The position numbers were made by a program, and so were the translations under genes. A model generated the notes under the pieces. It did no database searches and was not told where the DNA came from. It saw nothing but the letters and a program-made list of their open reading frames with translations. Shown here in pieces: positions 49,850 through 59,379 of a DNA stretch of 64,000 bases. The stretch's first letter is position 1. Every line of letters begins with the position of its first letter. Location of the stretch: positions 124,001 through 188,000 of the forward strand of contig NZ_CP104285.1 of the NCBI RefSeq assembly GCF_025244905.1. The letters run 5' to 3'. The DNA is from Enterobacter mori. Its GTDB lineage: Bacteria > Pseudomonadota > Gammaproteobacteria > Enterobacterales > Enterobacteriaceae.

Positions 49850-50746
49850 TCACAACCCTTTTCGTACCCTGCGCTGGGTATAAATCGCATCGGCAACGAA
49901 AATCGCCAGCGCCACCCAGATAAAGGCGAAGGTCACCATCTTATCCGCACCCGGCACTTCACCGTAAAACACCACTGCCAGCAGGAACATCAGCGTTGGG
50001 CCAATGTACTGGAAGAAGCCCAGCGTGGAGAGACGCAGGCGCGTCGCCGCGCCGGTGAAGCACAGCAGCGGAATGGTGGTCACCACGCCCGCGGCCATCA
50101 GCATCAGGTTCAGCGACCACGGGTTACTGCCCATGTGGCTGGTGGCGCTGTCGGCGATGCCAAACAGATAAATTGCCGCCACCGGCAGCAGCCACAGAGT
50201 TTCAAACAGCATCCCGGTTTGGGCTTCCACCGCGATCTTCTTACGTACCAGCCCATAGAACGCAAAGCTGAACGCCAGACCGAGGGCAATAATCGGTAAT
50301 GAGCCGAAGGTCCACAGCTGCACCAGCACGCCGCAGAAGGCCAGAATGACCGCCACCCACTGCATCCGGCGGAAGCGTTCGCCGAGGAAAATCATCCCCA
50401 GCACGATGTTCACCAGCGGGTTAATAAAGTACCCAAGGCTCGCTTCGAGCATGTGATGGTTATTCACCGCCCAAATGAACAGCAGCCAGTTGCCGCCGAT
50501 CAGTACCGCAGAAAGCGCCAGCAGGAAGACCTTTTTAGGGGTTTGCAGCAGCGTTTTGACGCCGGACCACTGACGGCTGACGCTCATCAGCGCAATCATA
50601 AAGAAGAACGACCAGATGACGCGGTGGGTGAGGATCTCGTCGGCCGGTACATAGGCGATAAATTTGAAGTACGCCGGTGCGATACCCCAAATAAAATAAG
50701 CGGCAAGGGCGAGTAAAACGCCCTGCCGCGTCTGTTTAGCATCCAT
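49850..50746 (-). CDS. rarD: EamA-family transporter RarD
   Basis: 298 residues, ten expected membrane segments in two EamA repeats (drug/metabolite transporter superfamily). N-terminus MDAKQTRQGVLLALAAYFIWGIAPAYFKF... matches RarD, first named for a chloramphenicol-resistance effect in Pseudomonas; the physiological substrate is unknown. Downstream of yigI on the same strand with a 51-base gap. Confidence 0.93.
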   Translation of the reverse strand: MDAKQTRQGVLLALAAYFIWGIAPAYFKFIAYVPADEILTHRVIWSFFFMIALMSVSRQWSGVKTLLQTPKKVFLLALSAVLIGGNWLLFIWAVNNHHMLEASLGYFINPLVNIVLGMIFLGERFRRMQWVAVILAFCGVLVQLWTFGSLPIIALGLAFSFAFYGLVRKKIAVEAQTGMLFETLWLLPVAAIYLFGIADSATSHMGSNPWSLNLMLMAAGVVTTIPLLCFTGAATRLRLSTLGFFQYIGPTLMFLLAVVFYGEVPGADKMVTFAFIWVALAIFVADAIYTQRRVRKGL

Positions 50747-50797
50747 CGGGAAAATCCATTACAAAAGAGTGAATTAATTTTACCCGTTTTTATCGCC

Positions 50798-51265
50798 TTA
50801 ACCCACCATATAAGTGGCGGTTGCGCTGGCGATATAAACCTGTTCTTCGTTATGCAACTCAACGCGCGCCACCGCGACTTTGTTGCCCGCGCGCAGCAGG
50901 CTGCTGGTACAGGTAAAGCGATTACCCCGTCCAGGGCGCAGATAGTCGACGCGTAAGTCGATAGTGCCCATCCGCGAAAGACGCTGGCGGAGCTCCTCTT
51001 CATTGATGGTGTCATGGCGCGTCAGCGTGCTGCCGACGCAGACCAGCCCTGCAGCCACGTCCAGCGCGGAGGCAATCACCCCGCCGTGCAAAATACTTTG
51101 CGCCCAGTTGCCTACCATCATTGGCTGATTATTAAAGCTGAGCTGGGCAAAGTCTTTCTCGTATCGCTCCAGCTCCAGCCCCAGCGCGCGGTTAAACGGC
51201 ATGTGGTACACAAAAATCTCGCCCACGAGTTTTAACGTTTCTTCGGCGGTAAGCGTGGCTGACAT
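50798..51265 (-). CDS. yigI: Hotdog-fold acyl-CoA thioesterase YigI
   Basis: 155 residues, PaaI-type hotdog thioesterase: [17 protein letters not shown] near 59-75 contains the active-site helix, and [14 protein letters not shown] near 106-119 the second strand motif. The E. coli protein is reported to hydrolyse medium- and long-chain acyl-CoA. Cytoplasmic. Divergent from pldA across about 160 bases. Confidence 0.92.
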   Translation of the reverse strand: MSATLTAEETLKLVGEIFVYHMPFNRALGLELERYEKDFAQLSFNNQPMMVGNWAQSILHGGVIASALDVAAGLVCVGSTLTRHDTINEEELRQRLSRMGTIDLRVDYLRPGRGNRFTCTSSLLRAGNKVAVARVELHNEEQVYIASATATYMVG

Positions 51266-51424
51266 GAGGGGGGCATCCTTGTTGTTAACAAAATGTTGAT
51301 TTTATGCCTCAACAATAAGGATTTCCACTTTCAGAAACGAGGAGGCGGAAGTTGCTGCAGAAGTCTGTAGAATGCCCGGACAAAACTATTCATTACATAT
51401 CACTCTTTCAGGAGAACACCACCG

Positions 51425-52294
51425 ATGCGGACGTATCTGGGTTGGTTACTGGCGGCGGTTTCGCTGCCCATCACAGCATATGCGCAAGAAGCAACCGTCA
51501 AAGAAGTACACGATGCGCCCGCAGTACGCGGCAGCATCATCGCCAATATGCTTCAGGAGCATGACAATCCGTTCACGCTTTACCCGTATGACACCAACTA
51601 CGTGATCTACACCCAGACCAGCGATCTTAACAAAGAGGCGATAAGTTCCTATAACTGGTCCGATAATGCGCGTAAAGATGAGGTGAAGTTCCAGCTCAGC
51701 CTCGCGTTCCCGTTCTGGCGAGGCATTCTTGGGCCGAACTCGGTGCTCGGTGCGTCATACACCCAAAAGTCCTGGTGGCAGCTCTCCAACAGCGGGGAGT
51801 CCTCGCCGTTCCGTGAAACCAACTATGAGCCGCAGCTGTTCCTCGGCTTTGCAACGGATTACGAGTTTGCTGGCTGGACGCTACGTGACGTCGAAGTGGG
51901 CTTTAACCACGATTCCAACGGCCGCTCCGACCCAACCTCGCGCAGCTGGAACCGTGCCTATACGCGCCTGATGGCGCAGAACGGTAACTGGATGGTGGAA
52001 GTGAAGCCGTGGTATGTCGTGGGTGACACTGACGATAACCCGGATATCACCAAATATATGGGCTATTATCAGCTCAAAGTCGGCTACCAGTTAGGTGATG
52101 CAGTGCTGAGCGCGAAAGGCCAGTACAACTGGAACACCGGATACGGCGGCGCGGAGCTGGGCCTGAGCTACCCGGTGACGAAACACGTGCGTCTTTATAC
52201 GCAGGTGTACAGCGGTTACGGCGAGTCGCTTATCGATTACAACTTCAACCAGACCCGTGTGGGTGTGGGCGTTATGCTGAACGATATTTTCTAG
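51425..52294 (+). CDS. pldA: Outer membrane phospholipase A
   Basis: 12-stranded beta-barrel phospholipase A1/A2 of the outer membrane, active as a calcium-bound dimer. 289 residues; the signal peptide MRTYLGWLLAAVSLPITAYA is followed by QEATVKEV. Catalytic His and Ser are in VGFNHDSNGRSDPTSRSWNR near 159-178, with Asn downstream. The C-terminus ends in F after VGVGVMLNDI, the usual beta-barrel signature. Preceded by GGAG at 51410-51413. Confidence 0.97.
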   Translation: MRTYLGWLLAAVSLPITAYAQEATVKEVHDAPAVRGSIIANMLQEHDNPFTLYPYDTNYVIYTQTSDLNKEAISSYNWSDNARKDEVKFQLSLAFPFWRGILGPNSVLGASYTQKSWWQLSNSGESSPFRETNYEPQLFLGFATDYEFAGWTLRDVEVGFNHDSNGRSDPTSRSWNRAYTRLMAQNGNWMVEVKPWYVVGDTDDNPDITKYMGYYQLKVGYQLGDAVLSAKGQYNWNTGYGGAELGLSYPVTKHVRLYTQVYSGYGESLIDYNFNQTRVGVGVMLNDIF

Positions 52295-52336
52295 GTCGCT
52301 CGAATGTTTTTGCGTTAAACGTTGAAGTTTCTTTCT

Positions 52337-52367
52337 CAGGCGCTGAAAATAGCGCCTGTTTCATTTC
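52337..52367 (+). terminator. Hairpin between pldA and recQ
   Basis: CAGGCGCT-GAAAAT-AGCGCCTG: perfect 8-pair stem (52337-52358) followed by TTTCATTT, a weak T-rich tail. Probable pldA terminator, 42 bases after its stop and 27 before the recQ start. Confidence 0.7.
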
Positions 52368-52384
52368 TGGCATATGGGGTTAAC

Positions 52385-54214
52385 GTGGCGCAGGCGGAAG
52401 TATTGAATCAGGAATCGCTGGCTAAACAGGTTTTGCAGGAAACCTTTGGCTATCAGCAGTTCCGTCCTGGCCAGGAAACCATCATTGAAACCGTGCTGGA
52501 AGGCCGCGATTGCCTGGTGGTGATGCCGACCGGCGGCGGGAAATCCCTCTGCTATCAGGTGCCCGCACTGGTGCTGAACGGCCTGACGGTCGTGGTATCG
52601 CCCCTTATTTCCCTGATGAAAGACCAGGTCGACCAGCTGCTCGCCAACGGCGTGGCGGCCGCCTGTCTTAACTCCACGCAAACCCGCGAGCAGCAGCAAG
52701 AGGTGATGGCGGGTTGCCGCACCGGGCAGATCCGGTTGCTGTATATCGCCCCGGAACGCCTGATGCTGGATAACTTCCTCGACCATCTCGCGCACTGGAA
52801 TCCGGTCCTGCTGGCGGTGGATGAAGCGCACTGTATCTCCCAGTGGGGGCACGATTTCCGCCCGGAATATGCCGCCCTCGGCCAGCTGCGTCAGCGCTTC
52901 CCCGAACTGCCGTTTATGGCGCTCACCGCCACGGCGGATGACACGACACGCCTGGATATCGTTCGTCTGCTGGGGCTGAACGACCCCTATATTCAGGTCA
53001 GCAGCTTCGACCGCCCAAACATCCGCTATATGCTGATGGAAAAGTTCAAGCCGCTGGATCAGCTCCTGCGCTACGTCCAGGAGCAGCGCGGCAAGTCCGG
53101 CATCATCTACTGCAACAGCCGTGCGAAGGTTGAAGACACCGCCGCGCGTCTGCAAAACCGCGGCTTTAGCGCCGCCGCGTATCACGCCGGACTGGAGAAC
53201 CACATCCGCGCCGACGTGCAGGAGAAATTCCAGCGCGACGACCTGCAGATAGTGGTCGCGACGGTGGCGTTCGGGATGGGCATCAACAAACCGAACGTGC
53301 GCTTTGTGGTCCATTTCGACATCCCGCGCAATATTGAATCCTACTATCAGGAAACCGGTCGCGCCGGGCGTGACGGCCTGCCTGCGGAAGCGATGCTGTT
53401 TTACGATCCGGCCGACATGGCGTGGCTGCGCCGCTGTCTGGAAGAGAAACCGCAGGGACAGCTGCAGGATATCGAGCGCCACAAGCTCAACGCGATGGGC
53501 GCGTTTGCCGAAGCGCAAACCTGTCGCCGTCTGGTCCTGCTCAACTACTTTGGTGAAGGACGTCAGGAGCCGTGCGGCAACTGCGATATCTGCCTTGACC
53601 CACCGAAGCAGTACGATGGTCTGATGGACGCGCGTAAGGCGCTTTCAACCATTGGGCGCGTCAATCAACGCTTTGGTATGGGCTACGTGGTGGAAGTGCT
53701 GCGCGGGGCGAATAACCAGCGTATCCGCGATATGGGCCACGACAAGCTGCCGGTTTACGGGATTGGCAAAGAACAGAGCCACGAACACTGGGTGAGTATC
53801 ATCCGTCAATTGATCCACCTTGGCTTTGCCACGCAAAACATTGCCCAGCACTCTGCATTGCAGCTTACCGAAGCCGCGCGACCGGTTCTGCGCGGTGAAG
53901 TTGAACTGAAACTCGCCGTGCCGCGCGTCATCGCCCTGAAGCCACGCGTGATGCAAAAATCGTACGGCGGCAACTACGACCGCAAGCTGTTCGCCAAACT
54001 GCGCAAGTTGCGTAAAGCCATTGCTGATGAAGAGAACATCCCGCCTTACGTGGTGTTCAACGACGCGACGCTGATTGAGATGGCTGAGCAGATGCCGCTC
54101 AGCGCGAGCGAGATGCTGAGCGTCAACGGCGTCGGCACGCGCAAGCTTGAGCGCTTCGGAAAAGAGTTTATGGCGCTCATCCGCTCTCACGCCGATGGTG
54201 ATGACGAGGAGTAG
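52385..54214 (+). CDS. recQ: ATP-dependent DNA helicase RecQ
   Basis: 3'-5' SF2 helicase of the RecF recombination pathway. The GTG at 52385 gives 609 residues, exactly the E. coli length and N-terminus (MAQAEVLN); the 21 codons upstream in the same frame overlap the pldA-recQ hairpin and are unlikely to be translated. Walker A GGGKSLCYQ near 50-58, DEAHCISQWGHDFR near 146-159, QETGRAGRDG near 321-330, zinc cysteines in AQTCRR and CGNCDICL near 380-403, winged helix, and C-terminal HRDC domain (about 530-605). Confidence 0.97.
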   Translation: MAQAEVLNQESLAKQVLQETFGYQQFRPGQETIIETVLEGRDCLVVMPTGGGKSLCYQVPALVLNGLTVVVSPLISLMKDQVDQLLANGVAAACLNSTQTREQQQEVMAGCRTGQIRLLYIAPERLMLDNFLDHLAHWNPVLLAVDEAHCISQWGHDFRPEYAALGQLRQRFPELPFMALTATADDTTRLDIVRLLGLNDPYIQVSSFDRPNIRYMLMEKFKPLDQLLRYVQEQRGKSGIIYCNSRAKVEDTAARLQNRGFSAAAYHAGLENHIRADVQEKFQRDDLQIVVATVAFGMGINKPNVRFVVHFDIPRNIESYYQETGRAGRDGLPAEAMLFYDPADMAWLRRCLEEKPQGQLQDIERHKLNAMGAFAEAQTCRRLVLLNYFGEGRQEPCGNCDICLDPPKQYDGLMDARKALSTIGRVNQRFGMGYVVEVLRGANNQRIRDMGHDKLPVYGIGKEQSHEHWVSIIRQLIHLGFATQNIAQHSALQLTEAARPVLRGEVELKLAVPRVIALKPRVMQKSYGGNYDRKLFAKLRKLRKAIADEENIPPYVVFNDATLIEMAEQMPLSASEMLSVNGVGTRKLERFGKEFMALIRSHADGDDEE

Positions 54215-54275
54215 TCAGCCGAGCGAAAAAGTGCCAGGATGGTGACTCACTACATTATTTCCCCGCGAGCTAATT

Positions 54276-54896
54276 ATGTTAATGCTATTTTTCACCGTGG
54301 CGTTAGTGCATATCGTTGCGCTGATGAGCCCTGGCCCTGACTTTTTCTTCGTGTCGCAAACCGCCGTCAGCCGCTCCCGCAAAGAGGCGATGATGGGCGT
54401 GCTCGGTATTACCATGGGCGTCATGGTCTGGGCGGCAGTTGCGCTGCTCGGTCTGAACCTGATCCTGGCGAAGATGGCCTGGCTGCATAACATCATTATG
54501 GTCGGCGGTGGGCTGTATCTGTGCTGGATGGGCTACCAGATGCTGCGCGGGGCGCTGAAGAAAGAAGAGAAAAAGCAGGAAGAGCCAAAGGTGGAGCTGG
54601 CAACGGGCGGCCGCAGCTTTGTGAAAGGGCTGCTGACCAACCTGGCGAACCCGAAAGCGATTATCTATTTCGGCTCGGTGTTCTCGCTGTTTGTCGGCGA
54701 TAGCGTCGGCGCGGGCGCGCGCTGGGGCATCTTCCTGCTGATCGTCGTTGAAACCTTTGCCTGGTTCACCATCGTGGCCAGCCTGTTCGCCTTACCGGCG
54801 ATGCGCCGCGGCTACCAGCGCATTGCGAAGTGGATTGACGGCTTCGCCGGCGCGCTGTTCGCCGGCTTCGGCATTCATCTTATCATTTCTCGCTAA
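54276..54896 (+). CDS. rhtC: Threonine efflux protein RhtC
   Basis: LysE/RhtB-family exporter, 206 residues, about six hydrophobic segments. N-terminal [20 protein letters not shown] near 10-29 is the family signature, and [21 protein letters not shown] lies near 115-135. A charged cytoplasmic loop ([13 protein letters not shown]) is near 93-105. Convergent with its paralogue rhtB, their stop codons overlapping by four bases. Confidence 0.95.
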   Translation: MLMLFFTVALVHIVALMSPGPDFFFVSQTAVSRSRKEAMMGVLGITMGVMVWAAVALLGLNLILAKMAWLHNIIMVGGGLYLCWMGYQMLRGALKKEEKKQEEPKVELATGGRSFVKGLLTNLANPKAIIYFGSVFSLFVGDSVGAGARWGIFLLIVVETFAWFTIVASLFALPAMRRGYQRIAKWIDGFAGALFAGFGIHLIISR

Positions 54897-55513
54897 GCAT
54901 GACGCGCTGACGCAAGCAGCGCGCCAACCAGCATAAACAGCGAACCAAAGACTTTGTTCAGGGCCTTCATCTGCTTAGGCCCTTTGATCCACGCCGCAAT
55001 GCGCTGCGCCAGCGTCGCATAGCCAATCATCACGATGATATCGACAATGATGGTGGTCGCCCCCAGCACCACGTACTGCATCACCTGCGGCTGGTGCGGA
55101 ACGATAAACTGTGGGAACAGCGCGGCGAGGAAAACGATACTCTTCGGGTTGGTCAGGTTGACGAACACCGCGCGTTTAAACAAATGGCCGCGGTTTTGCG
55201 TCTGAGCGAGCGTATTGAGGTTGATGGAGCCTGCGGCGCGCCACTGCTGGATGCCGAGCCAAATCAGATAGGCCGCACCGGCCCATTTCAGCACTTCAAA
55301 CGCCAGCACCGAGCGGGAGAACAGCGTCCCAAGCCCAATCCCCACCAGGACGATATGAATGCCCAGCCCGGTCTGCAAACCCGCGATGGATGCCGCTGCA
55401 CCGCGATAACCGTGGTTGATGGAGGTGGTCATGGTGTTAATAGCCCCTGAGCCCGGGGAAAGGCTGAGGATAATGGATGTCAGCAGGTAGGCGAACCACC
55501 ACTCGAAGGTCAT
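54893..55513 (-). CDS. rhtB: Homoserine/homoserine lactone efflux protein RhtB
   Basis: LysE/RhtB-family exporter, 206 residues, same length as rht[21 protein letters not shown] near 17-36 is the family signature; [20 protein letters not shown] near 117-136 corresponds to the second half. Its ATG faces pldB, with about 110 bases of shared upstream region. Confidence 0.95.
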   Translation of the reverse strand: MTFEWWFAYLLTSIILSLSPGSGAINTMTTSINHGYRGAAASIAGLQTGLGIHIVLVGIGLGTLFSRSVLAFEVLKWAGAAYLIWLGIQQWRAAGSINLNTLAQTQNRGHLFKRAVFVNLTNPKSIVFLAALFPQFIVPHQPQVMQYVVLGATTIIVDIIVMIGYATLAQRIAAWIKGPKQMKALNKVFGSLFMLVGALLASARHA

Positions 55514-55622
55514 TTGAAACTCCCGAACCGTCTATTTTTATGCCACAATACGCTATTGTTGAGTCATTTTGTGACCAGAAACGAAAAAACGATATTCCTT
55601 GGCTTACGTGAGTGGAAACCCG

Positions 55623-56615
55623 ATGTTTCAGCAGAAAAAGGACTGGGAAACACGAGAAAACGCATTTGCTGCTTTCTCCATGGGGCCGCTGACCGATTTC
55701 TGGCGGCAGCGTGAGGAAGATGAATTTACGGGCGTTGGCGATATACCGGTACGTTTTGTACGTTTCCGTAATGCGAAAAACGATCGGGTGATCGTGGTCT
55801 GCCCGGGGCGCATCGAGAGCTACATTAAATACGCCGAACTGGCCTATGATTTGGTCCATTTGGGCTTCGATGTGCTGATTATTGACCATCGCGGGCAGGG
55901 GCTTTCGGGTCGTCTGTTGTCGGACACGCATCGCGGTCATGTGGACAACTTCAGCGATTACGTCGACGATCTCGCCGCGTTCTGGCAGCAGGAAGTTGAG
56001 CCCGGTCCATGGCGGAAGCGCTATATTCTGGCGCACTCCATGGGCGGAGCGATCTCTACGCTGTTTTTACAGCGCCACGCGCACCAGTGCGACGCCATCG
56101 CACTCACCGCGCCGATGTATGGCATCGTCATGCGTTTTCCTGACTGGATGGTGCGCCATATTCTCGACTGGGCTGAGGGCCATCAGCGTATTCGGGAAGG
56201 CTATGCCATCGGGACGGGGCGCTGGCGTGCACTGCCGTTTGCGATGAACGTGCTGACGCATAGCCGACAGCGTTATCAGCGTAACCTGCGTTTTTATGCC
56301 GATGAACCGCGTTTACGCGTCGGTGGCCCTACGTACCACTGGGTGCGTGAAGGTATCCTGGCCGGTGAGCAGGTGCTTGCTGGCGTGGGCGATGATGACA
56401 CGCCAACTCTCCTGATTCAGGCGGAAGAAGAGCGTGTGGTGGATAACCGCATGCATGACCGCTATTGTGAACTGCGCGCTGCCGCCGGTCACCCTTGTGA
56501 AGGGGGAAAACCGCTTGTCATCAACGGCGCGTACCATGAGATCCTTTTTGAAAAGGACGCTATGCGCTCAGTCGCGCTCAACGCCATTGTTGAATTTTTC
56601 AACAGGCATAATTGA
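55623..56615 (+). CDS. pldB: Lysophospholipase L2
   Basis: Alpha/beta-hydrolase that removes acyl chains from lysophospholipids. 330 residues; the E. coli protein is about ten longer at the C-terminus. Nucleophile in LAHSMGGA near 142-149 (GxSxG-type), DHRGQGLSGR near 91-100, and a late His in GAYHEILFEKDAMR near 305-318. The ATG at 55623 gives MFQQKKDWETRENAF, as in the family. yigL follows after 25 bases. Confidence 0.95.
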   Translation: MFQQKKDWETRENAFAAFSMGPLTDFWRQREEDEFTGVGDIPVRFVRFRNAKNDRVIVVCPGRIESYIKYAELAYDLVHLGFDVLIIDHRGQGLSGRLLSDTHRGHVDNFSDYVDDLAAFWQQEVEPGPWRKRYILAHSMGGAISTLFLQRHAHQCDAIALTAPMYGIVMRFPDWMVRHILDWAEGHQRIREGYAIGTGRWRALPFAMNVLTHSRQRYQRNLRFYADEPRLRVGGPTYHWVREGILAGEQVLAGVGDDDTPTLLIQAEEERVVDNRMHDRYCELRAAAGHPCEGGKPLVINGAYHEILFEKDAMRSVALNAIVEFFNRHN

Positions 56616-56640
56616 TATTCACCAGAGGTTAAATTTCCCT

Positions 56641-57441
56641 ATGTACCAGGTTGTTGCATCTGACTTAGATGGCACGCTGCTTTCCCCCGACCACACCCTC
56701 TCGCCTTACGCGAAAGAGACCTTAAAACTCCTGACTGCCCGTGGCGTAAACTTCGTGTTTGCCACCGGTCGCCACCACGTGGACGTGGGGCAGATCCGCG
56801 ATAATCTGGAAATCAAATCGTACATGATCACCTCCAACGGTGCGCGTGTGCACGACACGGATGGTAACCTGATTTTTACCCACAATCTGGACCGCGATAT
56901 TGCCGCCGATCTGTTCGGCGTGGTGCACAATAACCCGGATATCGTCACTAACGTTTATCGCGATGACGACTGGTTTATGAACCGCCACCGCCCGGACGAG
57001 ATGCGCTTCTTCAAGGAAGCGGTATTTAACTATTCTCTGTACGAGCCTGGCCTGCTGGAGCCGGAAGGGATCAGTAAGGTGTTCTTCACCTGCGAAAGCC
57101 ATGAAGCGCTGCTGCCGCTGGAGCAGGCGATCAACGCTCGCTGGGGTGACCGCGTTAACGTGAGTTTCTCCACGCTGACCTGTCTGGAAGTGATGGCCGG
57201 TGGCGTCTCCAAAGGTCACGCGCTGGAAGCGGTCGCGAAACGTCTGGGCTTCGAGCTGAAAGACTGTATCGCCTTTGGTGATGGCATGAACGACGCCGAA
57301 ATGCTTTCGATGGCAGGCAAGGGCTGCATTATGGAGAATGCGCACCAGCGTCTGAAAGATCTGCACCCGGAGCTGGAAGTGATCGGCACTAACGGAGACA
57401 ACGCGGTACCGAAATACCTGCGCAAGCTGTTCCTTGAATAA
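56641..57441 (+). CDS. yigL: HAD-family sugar/pyridoxal phosphatase YigL
   Basis: 266 residues, Cof-type HAD hydrolase. Motif I DLDGTLLSPDH near 8-18, motif II ITSNGARV near 64, motif III lysine in GVSKGHALEAVA near 190, motif IV IAFGDGMNDAEML near 213-225. The E. coli protein dephosphorylates pyridoxal phosphate and sugar phosphates, and yigL mRNA is a target of SgrS through its 5' part processed from the pldB-yigL transcript. The pldB-yigL arrangement is kept here, but I did not verify the SgrS-pairing sequence. Confidence 0.95.
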   Translation: MYQVVASDLDGTLLSPDHTLSPYAKETLKLLTARGVNFVFATGRHHVDVGQIRDNLEIKSYMITSNGARVHDTDGNLIFTHNLDRDIAADLFGVVHNNPDIVTNVYRDDDWFMNRHRPDEMRFFKEAVFNYSLYEPGLLEPEGISKVFFTCESHEALLPLEQAINARWGDRVNVSFSTLTCLEVMAGGVSKGHALEAVAKRLGFELKDCIAFGDGMNDAEMLSMAGKGCIMENAHQRLKDLHPELEVIGTNGDNAVPKYLRKLFLE

Positions 57442-57523
57442 TCTTCATTCGATTGTTTATTGCTCAGTTGTCAACTAAAGAGTTCGCTACAATGCCTGTC
57501 CTTCTTTCTGAGAGACAAGCATT

Positions 57524-58423
57524 GTGGCGCTACTCATTATCACCACTATCCTGTGGGCCTTCTCCTTTAGCCTGATTGGCGAATACCTTGCCGGATCGGT
57601 CGACAGTTACTTCTCGGTGCTGATGCGCGTGGGGCTGGCGGCGCTGGTGTTCCTGCCGTTTCTGCGCGCGCGCGGACAATCGCTGAAAACGATTGTGCTG
57701 TATATGCTGGTGGGGGCGATGCAGCTCGGCATCATGTACCTGTTCAGCTTCCGGGCCTACGTCTACCTGTCTGTCTCCGAGTTCCTGCTCTTTACCGTGC
57801 TGACGCCGCTCTATATCACGCTGATTTACGACCTGCTCAGCAGGCGCCGTCTGCGTTGGGGATACCTGCTGAGCGCCGCGCTGGCGGTGATCGGCGCGGC
57901 GATTATTCGTTATGACAAAGTCAGCGATCACTTCTGGACCGGGCTGATGTTCGTCCAGCTCGCCAACATCAGTTTCGCCATCGGCATGGTGGGCTACAAA
58001 CGCCTGATGGAAACCCGTCCGATGCCGCAGCATAACGCGTTCGCCTGGTTTTATATGGGCGCCGCGATTGTCGCCGTGGCGGCGTGGTTTATGCTCGGTA
58101 ACCCGCAAAAACTACCGACCACCACCGTGCAGTGGGGCGTCCTGGTCTGGCTGGGCGTAGTGGCTTCCGGGCTGGGATACTTCATGTGGAACTACGGCGC
58201 TACGCAGGTAGACGCCGGTACGTTGGGGATCATGAACAACGTACATGTCCCGGCAGGGCTGCTGGTCAATCTCGCCATCTGGCAGCAACAGCCGCACTGG
58301 CCGAGCTTCCTTATTGGGGGAGCGGTGATCCTGGCTTCGCTGTGGGTGCATCGCCGTTGGGTCGCTCCGCGCTCCGCACAAATGGAAGATGGTCGCACGC
58401 GTGGTTCCGCGCTGAGCGAATAA
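57524..58423 (+). CDS. bioP: Biotin transporter BioP (YigM), EamA family
   Basis: 299 residues with ten expected membrane segments in two EamA repeats; the E. coli orthologue is the high-affinity biotin importer. GTG start at 57524 gives the family N-terminus [40 protein letters not shown] near 223-242 is highly conserved. Its last 113 bases overlap the end of the opposing metR gene, as I recall also for E. coli. Confidence 0.93.
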   Translation: MALLIITTILWAFSFSLIGEYLAGSVDSYFSVLMRVGLAALVFLPFLRARGQSLKTIVLYMLVGAMQLGIMYLFSFRAYVYLSVSEFLLFTVLTPLYITLIYDLLSRRRLRWGYLLSAALAVIGAAIIRYDKVSDHFWTGLMFVQLANISFAIGMVGYKRLMETRPMPQHNAFAWFYMGAAIVAVAAWFMLGNPQKLPTTTVQWGVLVWLGVVASGLGYFMWNYGATQVDAGTLGIMNNVHVPAGLLVNLAIWQQQPHWPSFLIGGAVILASLWVHRRWVAPRSAQMEDGRTRGSALSE

Positions 58424-59264
58424 ACGCTTCCGTAATCGGCTGACGCTGCTCGCCATCGCGCACGGCAGAGTACAGCCGACTCCACAGTCCTTCACCCAGG
58501 GTTTTGGTCACCACCAGGCCCTGGCGTTCAAAACTCTCCACCACCCAGTGCGGCAATGCCGCGATACCCATTCTGGCTGCCACCATCTGAATCAACAGCA
58601 GGGTGTTATCCACGCTTTTCAGCTGTGGGCTAATCCCTGCGGGCTGCAGGAAGTGACGCCAGATATCCAGGCGACTGCGCTGCACGGGATAAATCAGCAG
58701 CGTTTCCGTCGCCAGATCTTCCGGCGTGATGCGCGTTTTACTGGCCAGCGGATGGTCCGGGGCCAGCACCAGACGTACTTCATAATCAAACATCGGCGAA
58801 TAGTGCAGGCCGCTGCGCGGCAGAATATCTGACGTCATCACCAGATCCAGCTCGCCCTGCTGCAGCGAGGGCTGCGGGTCAAAGGTCACGCCGGATTTAA
58901 AGTCCATCTCCACCTGCGGCCACTTCTGGCGGAAGTTCTCAAGCGCGGGAGTCAGCCACTGAATACAGCTATGGCACTCAATGGCAATACGCAGTTTGGT
59001 TTGCTGCGGCTCGTTGCAGGACTGCAGTGCGCTGGCGATTTGCGGCAGTACCTGGTTTGCCAACTGCAGCAGAATTTCACCCTGCGGCGTAAAGCGCAAA
59101 GGCTGGCTCTTACGCACAAAAAGACGAAAGCCGAGGCGTTGTTCCAGATCGCTGAACTGGTGAGAAAGGGCAGACTGGGTCTGGTGCAGCGTGGCCGCCG
59201 CTGCCGCAAGAGAACCGCAGTTCCGCAACGCTTGTAGCGTTTTCAGGTGTTTAATCTCGATCAT
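58311..59264 (-). CDS. metR: LysR-type regulator MetR
   Basis: Homocysteine-responsive activator of metE, metH and others, and repressor of itself. 317 residues. N-terminal winged helix-turn-helix (about 1-60, [20 protein letters not shown]), then the periplasmic-binding-like co-inducer domain (about 90-290). Divergent from metE with shared control sites in the 115-base gap; its start codon itself overlaps a MetR-type site. The C-terminal 37 codons lie antisense to bioP. Confidence 0.96.
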   Translation of the reverse strand: MIEIKHLKTLQALRNCGSLAAAAATLHQTQSALSHQFSDLEQRLGFRLFVRKSQPLRFTPQGEILLQLANQVLPQIASALQSCNEPQQTKLRIAIECHSCIQWLTPALENFRQKWPQVEMDFKSGVTFDPQPSLQQGELDLVMTSDILPRSGLHYSPMFDYEVRLVLAPDHPLASKTRITPEDLATETLLIYPVQRSRLDIWRHFLQPAGISPQLKSVDNTLLLIQMVAARMGIAALPHWVVESFERQGLVVTKTLGEGLWSRLYSAVRDGEQRQPITEAFIRSARNHACDHLPFVRSAERPNGDAPTAKPGSPLPQ

Positions 59265-59276
59265 GAAAGTCCTTCA
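59264..59276. promoter_or_regulatory. MetR-binding site in the metR-metE region
   Basis: TGAA-AGTCC-TTCA, a perfect match to TGAA-N5-TTCA, touching the metR start codon. A second half-conserved copy (TGAACATTT then TGCG) begins at 59284. Two such sites activate metE in E. coli and Salmonella. Confidence 0.85.
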
Positions 59277-59327
59277 CTTCGCCATGAACATTTTGCGCTT
59301 GAGGAATATACAGTACCTGCCAATTAT

Positions 59328-59351
59328 AGATGTGTAAACATCTGGACGTCT
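59328..59351. promoter_or_regulatory. Tandem MetJ boxes upstream of metE
   Basis: Three adjacent 8-base boxes, AGATGTGT, AAACATCT and GGACGTCT, matching AGACGTCT at 6, 6 and 7 positions. They lie 29-52 bases before the metE start, where the SAM-dependent repressor MetJ would overlap the promoter. Confidence 0.85.
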
Positions 59352-59379
59352 AAATAACAAATTTCACAAGGGGCATAAC

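Noticed and set aside
52361..53518. 385-codon minus-strand frame opposite recQ
   Set aside because: Antisense shadow; RecQ motifs are all present on the plus strand.
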